From an uncultured Helicobacter sp. (GTDB lineage: Bacteria > Campylobacterota > Campylobacteria > Campylobacterales > Helicobacteraceae), in assembly GCA_944326445.1 (NCBI GenBank), contig CALVDZ010000004.1, forward strand, positions 1-64,000: a stretch of DNA of 64,000 nt. Reading direction: 5' to 3'. The translations under genes were made by a program, and so were the position numbers. The notes beneath the pieces are model-generated. The model was not told the origin of the DNA. It ran no database searches and saw nothing but the letters and a program-made list of their open reading frames with translations. Below, one piece after another: positions 1 to 7,879 of the stretch; within the stretch, counting starts at the first letter, position 1, and the number at the start of each line of letters is the position of its first letter.

Positions 1-190
1 CAACGATTGCACACCACGAAGCGGGCGAGTGTCGGTATGCGCTGACGCGCTACACATTTTATTGGATTTTTGCTCCGTAAAAATGGCGCAATTTTGCAAT
101 TGCGCTCGGCTCGTGCTACCGCACACACTATTGTTTGAATCGGGCAAAGCCTCGCTAAAGTTTTTTGAAGTGGTAGATTCTGTGATTGTT
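1..190 (-). repeat. Partial copy of the ~370-bp mosaic repeat (family B)
   Basis: On the minus strand this reads GAGGCTTTGCC, then GCGCAATTGCAAAATTGCGCC, then a TTTTTAC-GGA-GCAAAAA near-hairpin, then the GTAGCGCGTCAGCGCATACC block. The same succession is found at about 12,000-12,375 (plus strand) and 12,625-12,785 (minus strand). The copy continues past the left edge. It is translated here as part of the IMPACT-family reading frame. Confidence 0.75.
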
Positions 191-292
191 TTAGAATCTG
201 TAAAGCTAGATTCTGAATCTGAATTGTTGAATCTGGAATCTAAGCCCACACGAGATTCTGTATTTTCTTGAATCTCCGTGCGTGGCTTGCCC

Positions 293-417
293 GGGCATTC
301 TAAGGATTGAGATGAGAAAGTGGGGTTGTGCAGATTGGAGGCAAGGGAGCTACCTAAGCGGTAGTAACCGCCGCCGACAATCAAACTCCCCGCTTTATCG
401 CTCAAGACTGAATGCCC
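293..417 (-). repeat. Family A repeat element with GGGCATTC/GAATGCCC ends
   Basis: The segment is bounded by inverted GGGCATTC (293-300) and GAATGCCC (410-417). Its interior contains GGGAGTTTGATTGTCGGCGG and TACCGCTTAGGTA, which recur in the copy at 24,039-24,192. Other related copies are at 11,403-11,527 and, degenerate, at 50,244-50,360. Read on the minus strand it encodes GHSVLSDKAGSLIVGG, the same frame used in the efflux outer-membrane gene. Confidence 0.75.
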
Positions 418-707
418 CTCATAAGAGAAGTTTGCAAAATCTAAAAACCTCACCGCGCTCACAAAATGCACCGCCTTTGTATGCTCCCTCTTCAACCCCT
501 CTATACGCTTTTGCAACGCCGCTTTAGGCGTGGGGCACTCCTCACTAAGCTCAAGCGCAAACAAATAGGCAAGGAACTTCGAGCCCTTAGATTCAAATCT
601 GCCCTCTATGCACTGCCCGCGCTCTAGGGTAAAAAGCTGCTCTTGTGTGCTCATCGTCTCTCCTGCCTCATTGCATTGTTTCATTGCACTGCTTCATTGT
701 GTCTGCC

Positions 708-1193
708 TCATTGCGTGAGAAAATAGGCTTTGAATCTATTAAAGAGCACGAGCATACCCTGCGCGACATTGCTATCATACAAATCGGGGTTTGTGATTTG
801 CCCATAGGTGCTTAGCCGCTCCTTGTATTCCTTGAGCGTGATGATCTCATACTCGCCCTCAAGACCGCGCAAAAACTCAAACTCATATTCCATCACTTCT
901 TGGGATTCGCAAAGCTTGCGCGTGAAAGTGCGCCTTTTGATAAGCAGCGCATTGCCCTCTATCTCGATGTTTGCCGTGTAGTTGTTGCACCCAGCATTGC
1001 CATAGATTCTATTCTGATCGGTATCAAAAATCATCGTGGTATCTTGGGGGGCAAAAAGCACTCTAGTATCGATACTTAGGCGATTTGCCTTCCACTCTTT
1101 GCTCGAGAGGCTGCTTGGCTTGGGGCTTGGCGAGCACGCGCATAACAGCAGCATAGCCACCATCACACACGTCCCAAACCCCGCACTTCTCAT
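708..1193 (-). CDS. META/HslJ-domain lipoprotein
   Basis: A 161-residue protein. The N-terminus is a lipoprotein signal peptide with a lipobox ending LLLCAC, so it is predicted to be lipidated and membrane anchored. The middle carries a META (DUF306/HslJ-like) signature, RIYGNAGCNNYTA, followed by a segment with a conserved-looking Cys (RKLCES). In other bacteria such proteins are associated with envelope stress or novobiocin resistance; the role here is unknown. GTG (1196) and ATG (1193) starts are adjacent; ATG is chosen. It lies 9 bp downstream of murI and is probably cotranscribed with it. Confidence 0.75.
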   Translation of the reverse strand: MRSAGFGTCVMVAMLLLCACSPSPKPSSLSSKEWKANRLSIDTRVLFAPQDTTMIFDTDQNRIYGNAGCNNYTANIEIEGNALLIKRRTFTRKLCESQEVMEYEFEFLRGLEGEYEIITLKEYKERLSTYGQITNPDLYDSNVAQGMLVLFNRFKAYFLTQ

Positions 1194-1202
1194 CACGCAC
1201 TC

Positions 1203-1958
1203 TTAGGGCATATAGAGGTTACCAAGCCACATTTTTGCAGTGTGCTTGAGAGCATTGACATCATCGCTTGCGAAAAATTCTAGTGAGCGCAAGGCGCTGC
1301 GTGTGGGGAGCTGGTAAGTGTTTTGGATATATTCCACGATCGCCTCGCCGCTATGGATCAAAATCGTATCTTTGCCAAAATACGCGCTTAGGGCAGGGGC
1401 GATAAGCGGGAAGTGCGTGCAGCCCAAAATCAGCGCGTTTGGGGATTTGTAGCCTGTGAAGTAATGCTCAAGCAGGGCTTGCATAGGCTTGCCCTCATAG
1501 ATTCCCTCCTCGACAAATGGCACAAAAAGCCCCGTTGCGAGGCTTTGGATATTATAAAACCCGCATTCTTGGAGCTTGGTGGCGTAGAGATTGGAAGCGA
1601 TCGTGGCTTTTGTGGCGATGACGAGAATGGAGGCGTCTTTAGAATCTAGCTTGTTTTGCGTAGCGAGCACGCCGGGCGTGATGACGCCTATCACGGGGAA
1701 TGGTGCCTGCGCGCTTAGAGAATCTAGCGCGTATGCGCTCGCGGTATTGCATGCCACGACAAGCATATCTACGCGATGAGAGGTAAAAAACTCCAGAGCT
1801 TGGAGGGAAAATCGGATAATCGTCTGCCTATCCTTGCTCCCATAGGGCACGCGCGCGGTGTCGCCATAATACACGATAGATTCAAAAAGCCTCGCTTCTA
1901 GGAGGCTCTTTAGCACGCTAAGCCCCCCCACGCCGCTATCAAATACGCCCACTTTCAT
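1203..1958 (-). CDS. murI: Glutamate racemase
   Basis: Converts L-glutamate to D-glutamate for peptidoglycan precursor synthesis in the cytoplasm. The 251-residue protein has the phosphate/substrate motif FDSGVGG (residues 6-12) and the two catalytic cysteines in VVACNTAS (Cys70) and LGCTHFPL (Cys180). Length and spacing fit the Helicobacter MurI family. ATG at 1958 is preferred over the GTG one codon upstream. A C7 tract (1923-1929) encodes the conserved GVGGL and is not a phase switch. The gene sits between rho (gap 15 bp) and the META lipoprotein, all transcribed in the same direction. Confidence 0.97.
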   Translation of the reverse strand: MKVGVFDSGVGGLSVLKSLLEARLFESIVYYGDTARVPYGSKDRQTIIRFSLQALEFFTSHRVDMLVVACNTASAYALDSLSAQAPFPVIGVITPGVLATQNKLDSKDASILVIATKATIASNLYATKLQECGFYNIQSLATGLFVPFVEEGIYEGKPMQALLEHYFTGYKSPNALILGCTHFPLIAPALSAYFGKDTILIHSGEAIVEYIQNTYQLPTRSALRSLEFFASDDVNALKHTAKMWLGNLYMP

Positions 1959-1973
1959 CACGCCCGCCTATGG

Positions 1974-3263
1974 CTACTCTTGGGGATTCATAGCGTTGAG
2001 GAATTCTTCATTATCCTGTGTCTGTTTCATCTTGTTGTAGATAAAGCTTAGTGCCTCCACATCATCCATCGTGTGCATTACATTGCGCAGCATCCACACT
2101 TTGGTAAGCTTGTCTTTGCCAAGGAGCAGTTCGTCTTTGCGCGTGCCGGACTTGAGAATATCAAGCGCGGGGTAGATTCTGCGATCGGCGATATTGCGCG
2201 CGAGCACGATTTCGCTATTGCCCGTGCCTTTAAACTCCTCAAAAATCACCTCATCCATTCGCGAGCCTGTGTCAATGAGCGCGGTGGCGATGATCGTGAG
2301 ACTTCCGCCCTGCTCGATATTGCGCGCTGCGCCAAAAAATCGCTTTGGCTTATGCAGGGCGTTGGCATCCACCCCGCCGCTTAGCACCTTGCCACTAGAG
2401 GGTGTGGCGGCGTTATACGCGCGTGCTAGGCGCGTGATAGAATCTAGCAGTATCACGACATCCTTGCCCATCTCCACCTTGCGCTTTGCTCCCTCTATCA
2501 CGAGTTCGGCGACGCGGATATGGTTCGTGGCGGGCAGATCAAAAGTCGAGCTAAACACTTGCCCTTTCACGCTGCGCTCCATATCGGTTACCTCCTCGGG
2601 GCGTTCATCTACTAGGAGCACCATCAGTTCGACTTCTGGGTGGTTTTTGGCGATGCCGTGGGCGAGTTCTTTCATCAGTTCAGTCTTACCCGTGCGGGGC
2701 GGGGCGACGATGAGCGCGCGCTGCCCTTTGCCTATGGGGGTAAAGAGATCGAGCATTCTGCCTGTCACCATATCGGATTTGTATTCGAGCTTGAGCTGCT
2801 CGCTAGGGAAGAGCGGCGTGAGGTTGTCAAAAAGCGGGCGGTTTTTGATCTCATCAAGCGAGATAAAATTTACTGCCTCGATTTTAAGCAAAGCATAATA
2901 TCGCTCCTGATCTTTTGGCGGGCGCACCTGTCCCATCACGATATCGCCATTTCTTAGCGCAAATCGGCGGATTTGGCTCTGTGAGACATAGGTATCGTTT
3001 TGGCTATTGCCCACGCTTGAAGCGCGCAAAAACCCGTGCCCATCGGGAGTAATCTCCAAAATCCCGGTAAAGAGCATATAGCCGCCTTGCGTTACTTGGG
3101 TTTTTAGAATCTCAAAGATGAGATCTTGGCGGAGGTATTCTTGGGGGTTTTCAACCCCGAGTTTGGTAGCGATTTGGATAAGTTGGGCGACGGGCTTTGC
3201 CTTGAGATCTTCTATTTTGTAGCCTTCCACAGGCGTGTGTGTTCGGATTTTTTCATTAGCCAT
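1974..3263 (-). CDS. rho: Transcription termination factor Rho
   Basis: Hexameric RNA-dependent ATPase that terminates transcription at rut sites. The 429-residue protein has the N-terminal Rho/SAP-like region, a cold-shock RNA-binding domain (GILEITPDGHGFLR ... VSQSQIRRF), the P-loop APPRTGKTELM, Walker B VVILLDSITRLARAYN, and the Q/R-loop segments. The start ATG has an upstream AAGGAC. The DSI of the Walker B region is encoded with AGATTCT, so the over-represented heptamer is accommodated even in invariant motifs. A TACAAT promoter element lies about 50 bp upstream. Confidence 0.98.
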   Translation of the reverse strand: MANEKIRTHTPVEGYKIEDLKAKPVAQLIQIATKLGVENPQEYLRQDLIFEILKTQVTQGGYMLFTGILEITPDGHGFLRASSVGNSQNDTYVSQSQIRRFALRNGDIVMGQVRPPKDQERYYALLKIEAVNFISLDEIKNRPLFDNLTPLFPSEQLKLEYKSDMVTGRMLDLFTPIGKGQRALIVAPPRTGKTELMKELAHGIAKNHPEVELMVLLVDERPEEVTDMERSVKGQVFSSTFDLPATNHIRVAELVIEGAKRKVEMGKDVVILLDSITRLARAYNAATPSSGKVLSGGVDANALHKPKRFFGAARNIEQGGSLTIIATALIDTGSRMDEVIFEEFKGTGNSEIVLARNIADRRIYPALDILKSGTRKDELLLGKDKLTKVWMLRNVMHTMDDVEALSFIYNKMKQTQDNEEFLNAMNPQE

Positions 3264-3315
3264 TTAATAAGTCCTTAGTGAAGTGGATTGAAGTGTAAAA
3301 GTAGCAAAAGGCGCG

Positions 3316-3321
3316 ATTGTA
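3316..3321 (-). promoter_or_regulatory. Predicted -10 element for rho
   Basis: Minus-strand TACAAT in the context GCTACAATCGCGCC, about 50 bp upstream of the rho start. No convincing -35 is expected, because Helicobacter sigma-80 promoters rely mainly on the -10. Confidence 0.5.
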
Positions 3322-3366
3322 GCGGCTTTTAGCTTAAATCCGTGTAAATACGCGCCCTGCCACCGC

Positions 3367-4038
3367 CTAGAGCTGCATATTTTCAAGCAAAAAATCTTGA
3401 TGGAAGCGATAGACTTTGTTGCGCACCTTGATGAGTATCCCGGCGTTCATTAATTGCTTAAAAGTCTTGACAATGGTTGGTTTGCTGACATTAAGATGCA
3501 CCAAAATATCCTCATACGAGCCGTGAAACACCTTATCCTCATCGCAATGCTCGATGAGAAACTTGACAATCTCGATTTTTTTCCCGCCCACAAAAGTCGA
3601 GATGGCTTTGATGAGGAGATTTTGTGCCTCGATTTCCTTGGCTTGCACCATAGGCAGGATCGCGCGCTGCAGGACTTTGAGCAGAGAATCTATCTCGATA
3701 GGCTTTAGAATGTAGTTATCGACTTTGAGGCTGATGGCTTCTAGGAGGTATTTCACCTCTGTGTGGGCAGAAGTGATGATGATGGGGACATTTGGCTGGG
3801 TGGAGTGGCGGATAAGCCCCACGAGATCGAGCCCACTAAGCTTTGGCATTAGGATATCTGTGATTACCGCATCGATTCTGTGTTGGTTAAAGAGATGCCA
3901 AGCCTCCTGCCCATTTTTGGCAAGTATCAATCGCCCGACATAATCCTCTAGCACCATAGCAGTGAGATTGAGCGTATCTGGATCGTCCTCTGCGTAGAGG
4001 ATTGTGAGATCTTTTAGGCTACGATTGACGCGATTCAT
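3367..4038 (-). CDS. Response regulator with C-terminal winged-helix domain
   Basis: A 223-residue two-component output protein. The receiver domain has the acidic pair D18/D19, phosphoacceptor D61 (AVITDILMP), S90 in the SAH segment and K112 (ILKPIE). A linker follows, then a helix-turn-helix region near residues 170-215 (SYEDILVHLNVSKPTIVKTF) that resembles small winged-helix replication or repressor domains rather than OmpR or NarL types. It is translationally coupled to the kinase upstream (TAATG overlap). The regulated genes cannot be told from the sequence. Confidence 0.85.
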   Translation of the reverse strand: MNRVNRSLKDLTILYAEDDPDTLNLTAMVLEDYVGRLILAKNGQEAWHLFNQHRIDAVITDILMPKLSGLDLVGLIRHSTQPNVPIIITSAHTEVKYLLEAISLKVDNYILKPIEIDSLLKVLQRAILPMVQAKEIEAQNLLIKAISTFVGGKKIEIVKFLIEHCDEDKVFHGSYEDILVHLNVSKPTIVKTFKQLMNAGILIKVRNKVYRFHQDFLLENMQL

Positions 4039-5564
4039 TAGCTCTCCTTTTTGGATTTGGGCGCGCTAGATTCTGTAATGCGCCTTAGGATATTGGCACT
4101 ATAAGGGATGATGATACTAAACGCACTGCCTTTGCTATGGCTAATATCGGAATTTTTCGCGCTATCCAAAGTTTGAGCAAAAGTGATGTTTTGCACCTCA
4201 ATCCTCCCAAAAAACTGCTTTTCGATGATTTGCTTTGCCATATAGAGCCCTATGCCCGTGCCCACGGATTTGTGCTTGGTGGTGAAGTAGGGCTCAAAAA
4301 TCTTTTGTATATCCTCAAGCTGTATGCCCCCCGCATTGTCTCGCACCATAATGCTAAGATGCTCATCACAAGGCGTGATACTAATCTTAATTGAGCGCGC
4401 TTCTTGTAGCTTTTGCTTAGATTCTCTAAACGCGTCTATGGCGTTATTAAGCAAAACAAATACCACTTGTGTGAAGGCATTTTCATACCCTAATATCTCA
4501 AAATCCTCCTGCGCGTTGGTGCGCACTTGGATAGATTCTTCATAAAGCACACCAGAGAGCAGCTCGAGAGAATCTAGCAGAGCCTTTTTGATACTAAAAT
4601 AGGTTTTTTCCCTATCGGGGTGGAAAAATGTGCTAAAGCTCTCGATAGTCTCAGACATATTTTTGGCGATTTTGAGCCCGTATTCCGTCTGTGCATAGAG
4701 AAATGCCTCATCGAGCTTGCCCTGATCGTATTTAGTCTTAAAGCTCTGTATGAGCAGTGTGAGGGAGTTTAGGGGCTGTCGCCATTGGTGAGCGATATTG
4801 TGTATCATCTCTCCCATCGAGGCTAGGCGCGCTTGCTGATAGAGAAAGAGATCTTTTTGTTGGTTTTGTTTGACTTCGTATTCTATGGATTTTTGGAGGT
4901 TGTCATTGAGGCTTTGGAGCTCGGTAGTCTTTTGCGCGACGAGGTTTTCTAGCGAGTTATACGCGCTATTGATAGAATCCGTAATGGCTTTAGAGAGAAT
5001 GAGAAACATACACGCTAGCACAAAGAGAAAAAATCCTAGAATCTTTAGGCTAAAGCCATAGAGCGAGTCGCTCACTTCTTTATTAATTGTGGCGAGATTG
5101 ATATTTACCTGCACGAGTTGGGTGAAAAGATTGTAGCGAATCTTATCGCGCGCTAAGAGCGTGCTATCAATGCTTGCGATGAGATTTTTTTGCACTTCTA
5201 AAAGCCTTGTTATCTGCTCTTTTTGCTCGCCCAAAAAAGTGTTTTGATACCATTGGCGCACGATTTTTAGGAATTTATAGCGACTTGCCTTCTCCTCCAA
5301 ATCGCTTTTATACGCCTGCCAAAGGAGTTGTATCTTGGCATCTTGGGTGTGTGAATCTAGCAATGAGTTTTGAATCTCACTCACATGGAGCATACTGATT
5401 TTTTGCGTGGGATAGTTGCTATCATAATCCGCTTTGAGCCCCGCAAGAGCCAAAAACCCCGTAGCCCAGCAGAGCAAAAAGATAATGCCGATGAGATAGA
5501 GCAGGATATGGGTTTTGCCCTCTATGGTAACTTTTTGGAGCTTGTTTTGGATAGATTTGAGCAT
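4038..5564 (-). CDS. Membrane sensor histidine kinase
   Basis: A 508-residue kinase and partner of the downstream response regulator. Transmembrane helices lie at about 20-43 and 172-194 and flank a periplasmic helical sensor region of about 125 residues without a recognisable ligand-binding motif. A coiled coil (about 200-245) leads to the dimerisation/phosphoacceptor helix with His259 in MIHNIAHQWRQPL. The HATPase domain shows an N box (LNNAIDAF), a G1 box (VRDNAGGI) and a G2 box (GTGIGLYMA). The HQWRQPLN signature is typical of epsilonproteobacterial kinases of the Cj/HP signal-transduction type. The stimulus is unknown. Confidence 0.9.
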   Translation of the reverse strand: MLKSIQNKLQKVTIEGKTHILLYLIGIIFLLCWATGFLALAGLKADYDSNYPTQKISMLHVSEIQNSLLDSHTQDAKIQLLWQAYKSDLEEKASRYKFLKIVRQWYQNTFLGEQKEQITRLLEVQKNLIASIDSTLLARDKIRYNLFTQLVQVNINLATINKEVSDSLYGFSLKILGFFLFVLACMFLILSKAITDSINSAYNSLENLVAQKTTELQSLNDNLQKSIEYEVKQNQQKDLFLYQQARLASMGEMIHNIAHQWRQPLNSLTLLIQSFKTKYDQGKLDEAFLYAQTEYGLKIAKNMSETIESFSTFFHPDREKTYFSIKKALLDSLELLSGVLYEESIQVRTNAQEDFEILGYENAFTQVVFVLLNNAIDAFRESKQKLQEARSIKISITPCDEHLSIMVRDNAGGIQLEDIQKIFEPYFTTKHKSVGTGIGLYMAKQIIEKQFFGRIEVQNITFAQTLDSAKNSDISHSKGSAFSIIIPYSANILRRITESSAPKSKKES

Positions 5565-5600
5565 AGGTTTCCTTTTTGGTGGGCTTGCGTCTAACTTGCC

Positions 5601-7808
5601 CTATGTGGTGGGCTTGCGCAGGGCTTGGGCTATCTGCTTAGGCGTGAGCGCGCGTATATGCGCAAAATCCCCATAGATTCTAAGCAGCTTATCTACCTGC
5701 GCGGGGCTTAGGTTTTTTTGCGTGCCGAGGATTTTGGCTTGCGTGAGTTTTTTGAGCTTTTGGCTACGATGGAAGCTAATGGCATAGCGATGCGCCTCAT
5801 CGCGGAGTTTTTGCAAAAACTGCAATCGCTTATCGCTAGGCAAAAGCCGCACTTCAAGGGCTTTGGGCGTGTAAGAGGTGTGAAAAGTGTGGGGGGTGTG
5901 AGGGGTGTGGGAATCGCCAAGGGCGTGGGAGGCGTGAAAATCCCCGCGGGGCTGCCCCTCTAGCGCGCGCGCAGATTCTGTGGATTTTGCAGATTCTATA
6001 AAATCCTCAGAATCTGTAAAATCTACAAAATCCACAGAATCTGCGCGGGGGTTTTGGGATTTTGGTTTTTTAGATTCTATAGCCTGCTCTATTTTTTCAG
6101 AATCTAGCCTATAAATCACATCATCCGCGCTCCCCTTAGCGCGGTGTGCGCGTCCATTTAGCTTATGCTTGGCAATCCCTAGCACATCCACTTGCGCGCC
6201 CGTGCTCTCTAGGATTTCTCTGGCTATAGCGATTTGCCCCGCGCCGCCATCAAGCAGCCAAAGATCGGGGGGCGGGTTAGATTCAAAGTCAAGCGCGCGG
6301 CGCGTGAGCATTTCGCGCATTTGTGCGTATTCATCACTGCCTTGGAGGTGATAATGCCGATAGGACTCCTTTATAAAGCTATCATTTTCATACACGATCA
6401 TTCCCCCCACGCACGTGCTCCCACTATGGTGTGAGGTGTCAAAAACCTCTATGCGATAGGGCAGATTAGAGAGCCCAAAGACTTCGCGCACGGCTTGCAG
6501 ATTCTGCTCATAGTTGCGACTTTGCTCCCTTTCTAGCTGCATAAGCTCCCTAGCGTTGGTTTGCGCAAGCGCGATGAGCTCGCGTTTTTTGCCCCTTTGG
6601 GGTTGGAGGATTGTGATTTTTTTGCCCACGCGCGTTTTTAAGATCTCCTCTAGGCGCGTCCTATCCTCTAGCGCGCCGATTTCATAGGGCAGCAGGATAG
6701 AATCTGGCAGCAGGGGCGAGGGGGATTTGTAGTGGTTAAGCAGGGCTTGGGTGTAGAGCGAGTGCAGGGCTTTGGCGGGGGACTCTAGGGCTTTGGCGGG
6801 AGATTGTGTGGAGTGCGCGCCTTGGGCGGGCGTGCTAGATTGCATAGATTCTATATTTTGCACAGATTCTAGAGAATCTAGCGACTCATCGTGTATGCGC
6901 AGCGCGTCACTCGAGCTTATGCGTCCATTGCGCACAAAAAGCTTCATCATCACGCCGCTATGCCGCCCATTAGCACAAAAGACAAACACATCGAGGTTGC
7001 TCCCATCGAGCAAGTCGATGCTTGAGGAGGCTTGCATTTGCGCGATTTTAGCGATAGTGTCGCGGATTTTTGCCGCTTCTTCAAACGCGTAGTGCTCAGC
7101 AAGGGCGTGCATTTTAGATTCTAATTGAGAGAGGAGCTTTTTTTTGTTGTGCAAAAATTCAATGGCTTGGGTGAGAATCTGTGCGTATTCCTCCCTGCTC
7201 ACTTTGCCTTCACAGGGAGCGAGGCAGCGGCGGATTTGGTAAAACAAACAGGCTTTTTTACCCCTAAGGCAAGATTTCTTTTGCACCAAGGGCAGGGATT
7301 GCAGGATACTTTCTAGCAGATCACGCGCCCCAGTGCTAAATGGACCAAAATAGGCGATATCACGCTTTTTGAGCAAAGCGCGCGTGATGTCTAGCGTGGG
7401 GAAGTCCTCGCTATAATCGATATAAATGTAGGGATAGGTTTTGTCATCGCGCAGGAGGATATTGTATTTGGGCTTGAGGCTTTTTATGAGGGAATTTTCT
7501 AGGATGAGCGCGTCCTGCTCGCTAGGGGTTACAAAAGTCTTTATCTCGCGTACCTGCGCCACCATAGAGGCTATGCGCGGGCTCAGTCTAGCGCTTGGGA
7601 GGAAGTAACTTTTGACGCGTTTTTTGAGATTTTTTGCCTTGCCCACATAGAGCAGTCGTCCATTGGTATCAAAATACTGATACACTCCTGCGCTTTGTGG
7701 GAGATGAGTGAGATCGGAGGGGGTGTGTGTGAATCTCTCTGTGAAACCTTCTGTGGAGCTCTCTGTGGTTTGAAAAGCGGGGGGTTGGGTAGCGGGGTGT
7801 GTCATCAT
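5601..7808 (-). CDS. uvrC: UvrABC excinuclease subunit C, with in-frame inserts
   Basis: Nucleotide excision repair nuclease that makes both incisions. The N-terminal GIY-YIG domain (AGVYQYFDTNGRLLYVGKAK), UvrB-binding helices, the RNase H-like C-terminal nuclease (RIEVFDTSHHSGS, DLWLLDGG) and the terminal HhH region are present. At about 735 residues it is longer than the usual roughly 600. The extra length is in two low-complexity inserts: one after the GIY-YIG/UVR region (SMQSSTPAQGAHSTQ...) and a larger one of about 80 residues just before LPSDKRLQFLQKLRDEAHR. The second contains an AGAWTCT-rich perfect inverted repeat (5968-6047). The start is taken at the ATG at 7808, which has AAAGG upstream; a GTG at 7826 is the alternative. 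It is divergent from flgR. Confidence 0.95.
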   Translation of the reverse strand: MMTHPATQPPAFQTTESSTEGFTERFTHTPSDLTHLPQSAGVYQYFDTNGRLLYVGKAKNLKKRVKSYFLPSARLSPRIASMVAQVREIKTFVTPSEQDALILENSLIKSLKPKYNILLRDDKTYPYIYIDYSEDFPTLDITRALLKKRDIAYFGPFSTGARDLLESILQSLPLVQKKSCLRGKKACLFYQIRRCLAPCEGKVSREEYAQILTQAIEFLHNKKKLLSQLESKMHALAEHYAFEEAAKIRDTIAKIAQMQASSSIDLLDGSNLDVFVFCANGRHSGVMMKLFVRNGRISSSDALRIHDESLDSLESVQNIESMQSSTPAQGAHSTQSPAKALESPAKALHSLYTQALLNHYKSPSPLLPDSILLPYEIGALEDRTRLEEILKTRVGKKITILQPQRGKKRELIALAQTNARELMQLEREQSRNYEQNLQAVREVFGLSNLPYRIEVFDTSHHSGSTCVGGMIVYENDSFIKESYRHYHLQGSDEYAQMREMLTRRALDFESNPPPDLWLLDGGAGQIAIAREILESTGAQVDVLGIAKHKLNGRAHRAKGSADDVIYRLDSEKIEQAIESKKPKSQNPRADSVDFVDFTDSEDFIESAKSTESARALEGQPRGDFHASHALGDSHTPHTPHTFHTSYTPKALEVRLLPSDKRLQFLQKLRDEAHRYAISFHRSQKLKKLTQAKILGTQKNLSPAQVDKLLRIYGDFAHIRALTPKQIAQALRKPTT
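5968..6047. repeat. 22-bp perfect inverted repeat inside uvrC
   Basis: The left arm 5968-5989 (beginning CGCGCAGATTCTG) and right arm 6026-6047 (ending CAGAATCTGCGCG) are perfectly complementary, with a 36-bp spacer. The spacer holds a smaller AGATTCT/AGAATCT inverted pair. The element is in frame and encodes an Asp/Ser/Glu-rich loop of UvrC that lies outside conserved family positions. Confidence 0.85.
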
Positions 7809-7834
7809 CGCCTTTACTTTAAGCACAAAATAAC

Positions 7835-7840
7835 TATAAT
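7835..7840 (+). promoter_or_regulatory. Predicted -10 element for flgR
   Basis: TATAAT 40 bp upstream of the flgR ATG in the uvrC-flgR divergent gap. On the other strand a TATAGT lies in the same spot and could serve uvrC. Confidence 0.5.
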
Positions 7841-7879
7841 TTTAACTTGTAGATTCTATAAGCCAACTTAAGGAATGCA

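Larger units (their letters stand above)
1..654 (-). pseudogene. IMPACT/YigZ-family protein, core truncated and continued by translated repeat DNA; runs off the left edge
   Basis: ATG at 654 follows a good Shine-Dalgarno (AGGAGAG). The first about 78 codons read as the N-terminus of the IMPACT (YigZ/UPF0029) family, including KGSKFLAYLF and EHTKAVHFVSAVRF. The usual SDDGEP...GT-G core of the family is missing. From about position 418 leftward the frame enters a repeat element (GHSVLSDKAGSLIVGGG...) and then AGAWTCT-rich DNA that encodes Ser/Asp/Glu-rich sequence, and it never meets a stop before position 1, giving 218 open codons. The repeat-derived tail resembles that on the efflux outer-membrane protein near 24.0-24.2 kb. 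The IMPACT domain is probably non-functional. It cannot be told whether the remainder of the gene lies beyond the window. Family assignment rests on a short segment. Confidence 0.55.

Noticed and set aside
1923..1929. C7 tract in murI as a possible phase-variation site
   Set aside because: It encodes the invariant GVGGL motif and the gene is in frame; seven bases in a conserved position are explained by the amino acids.
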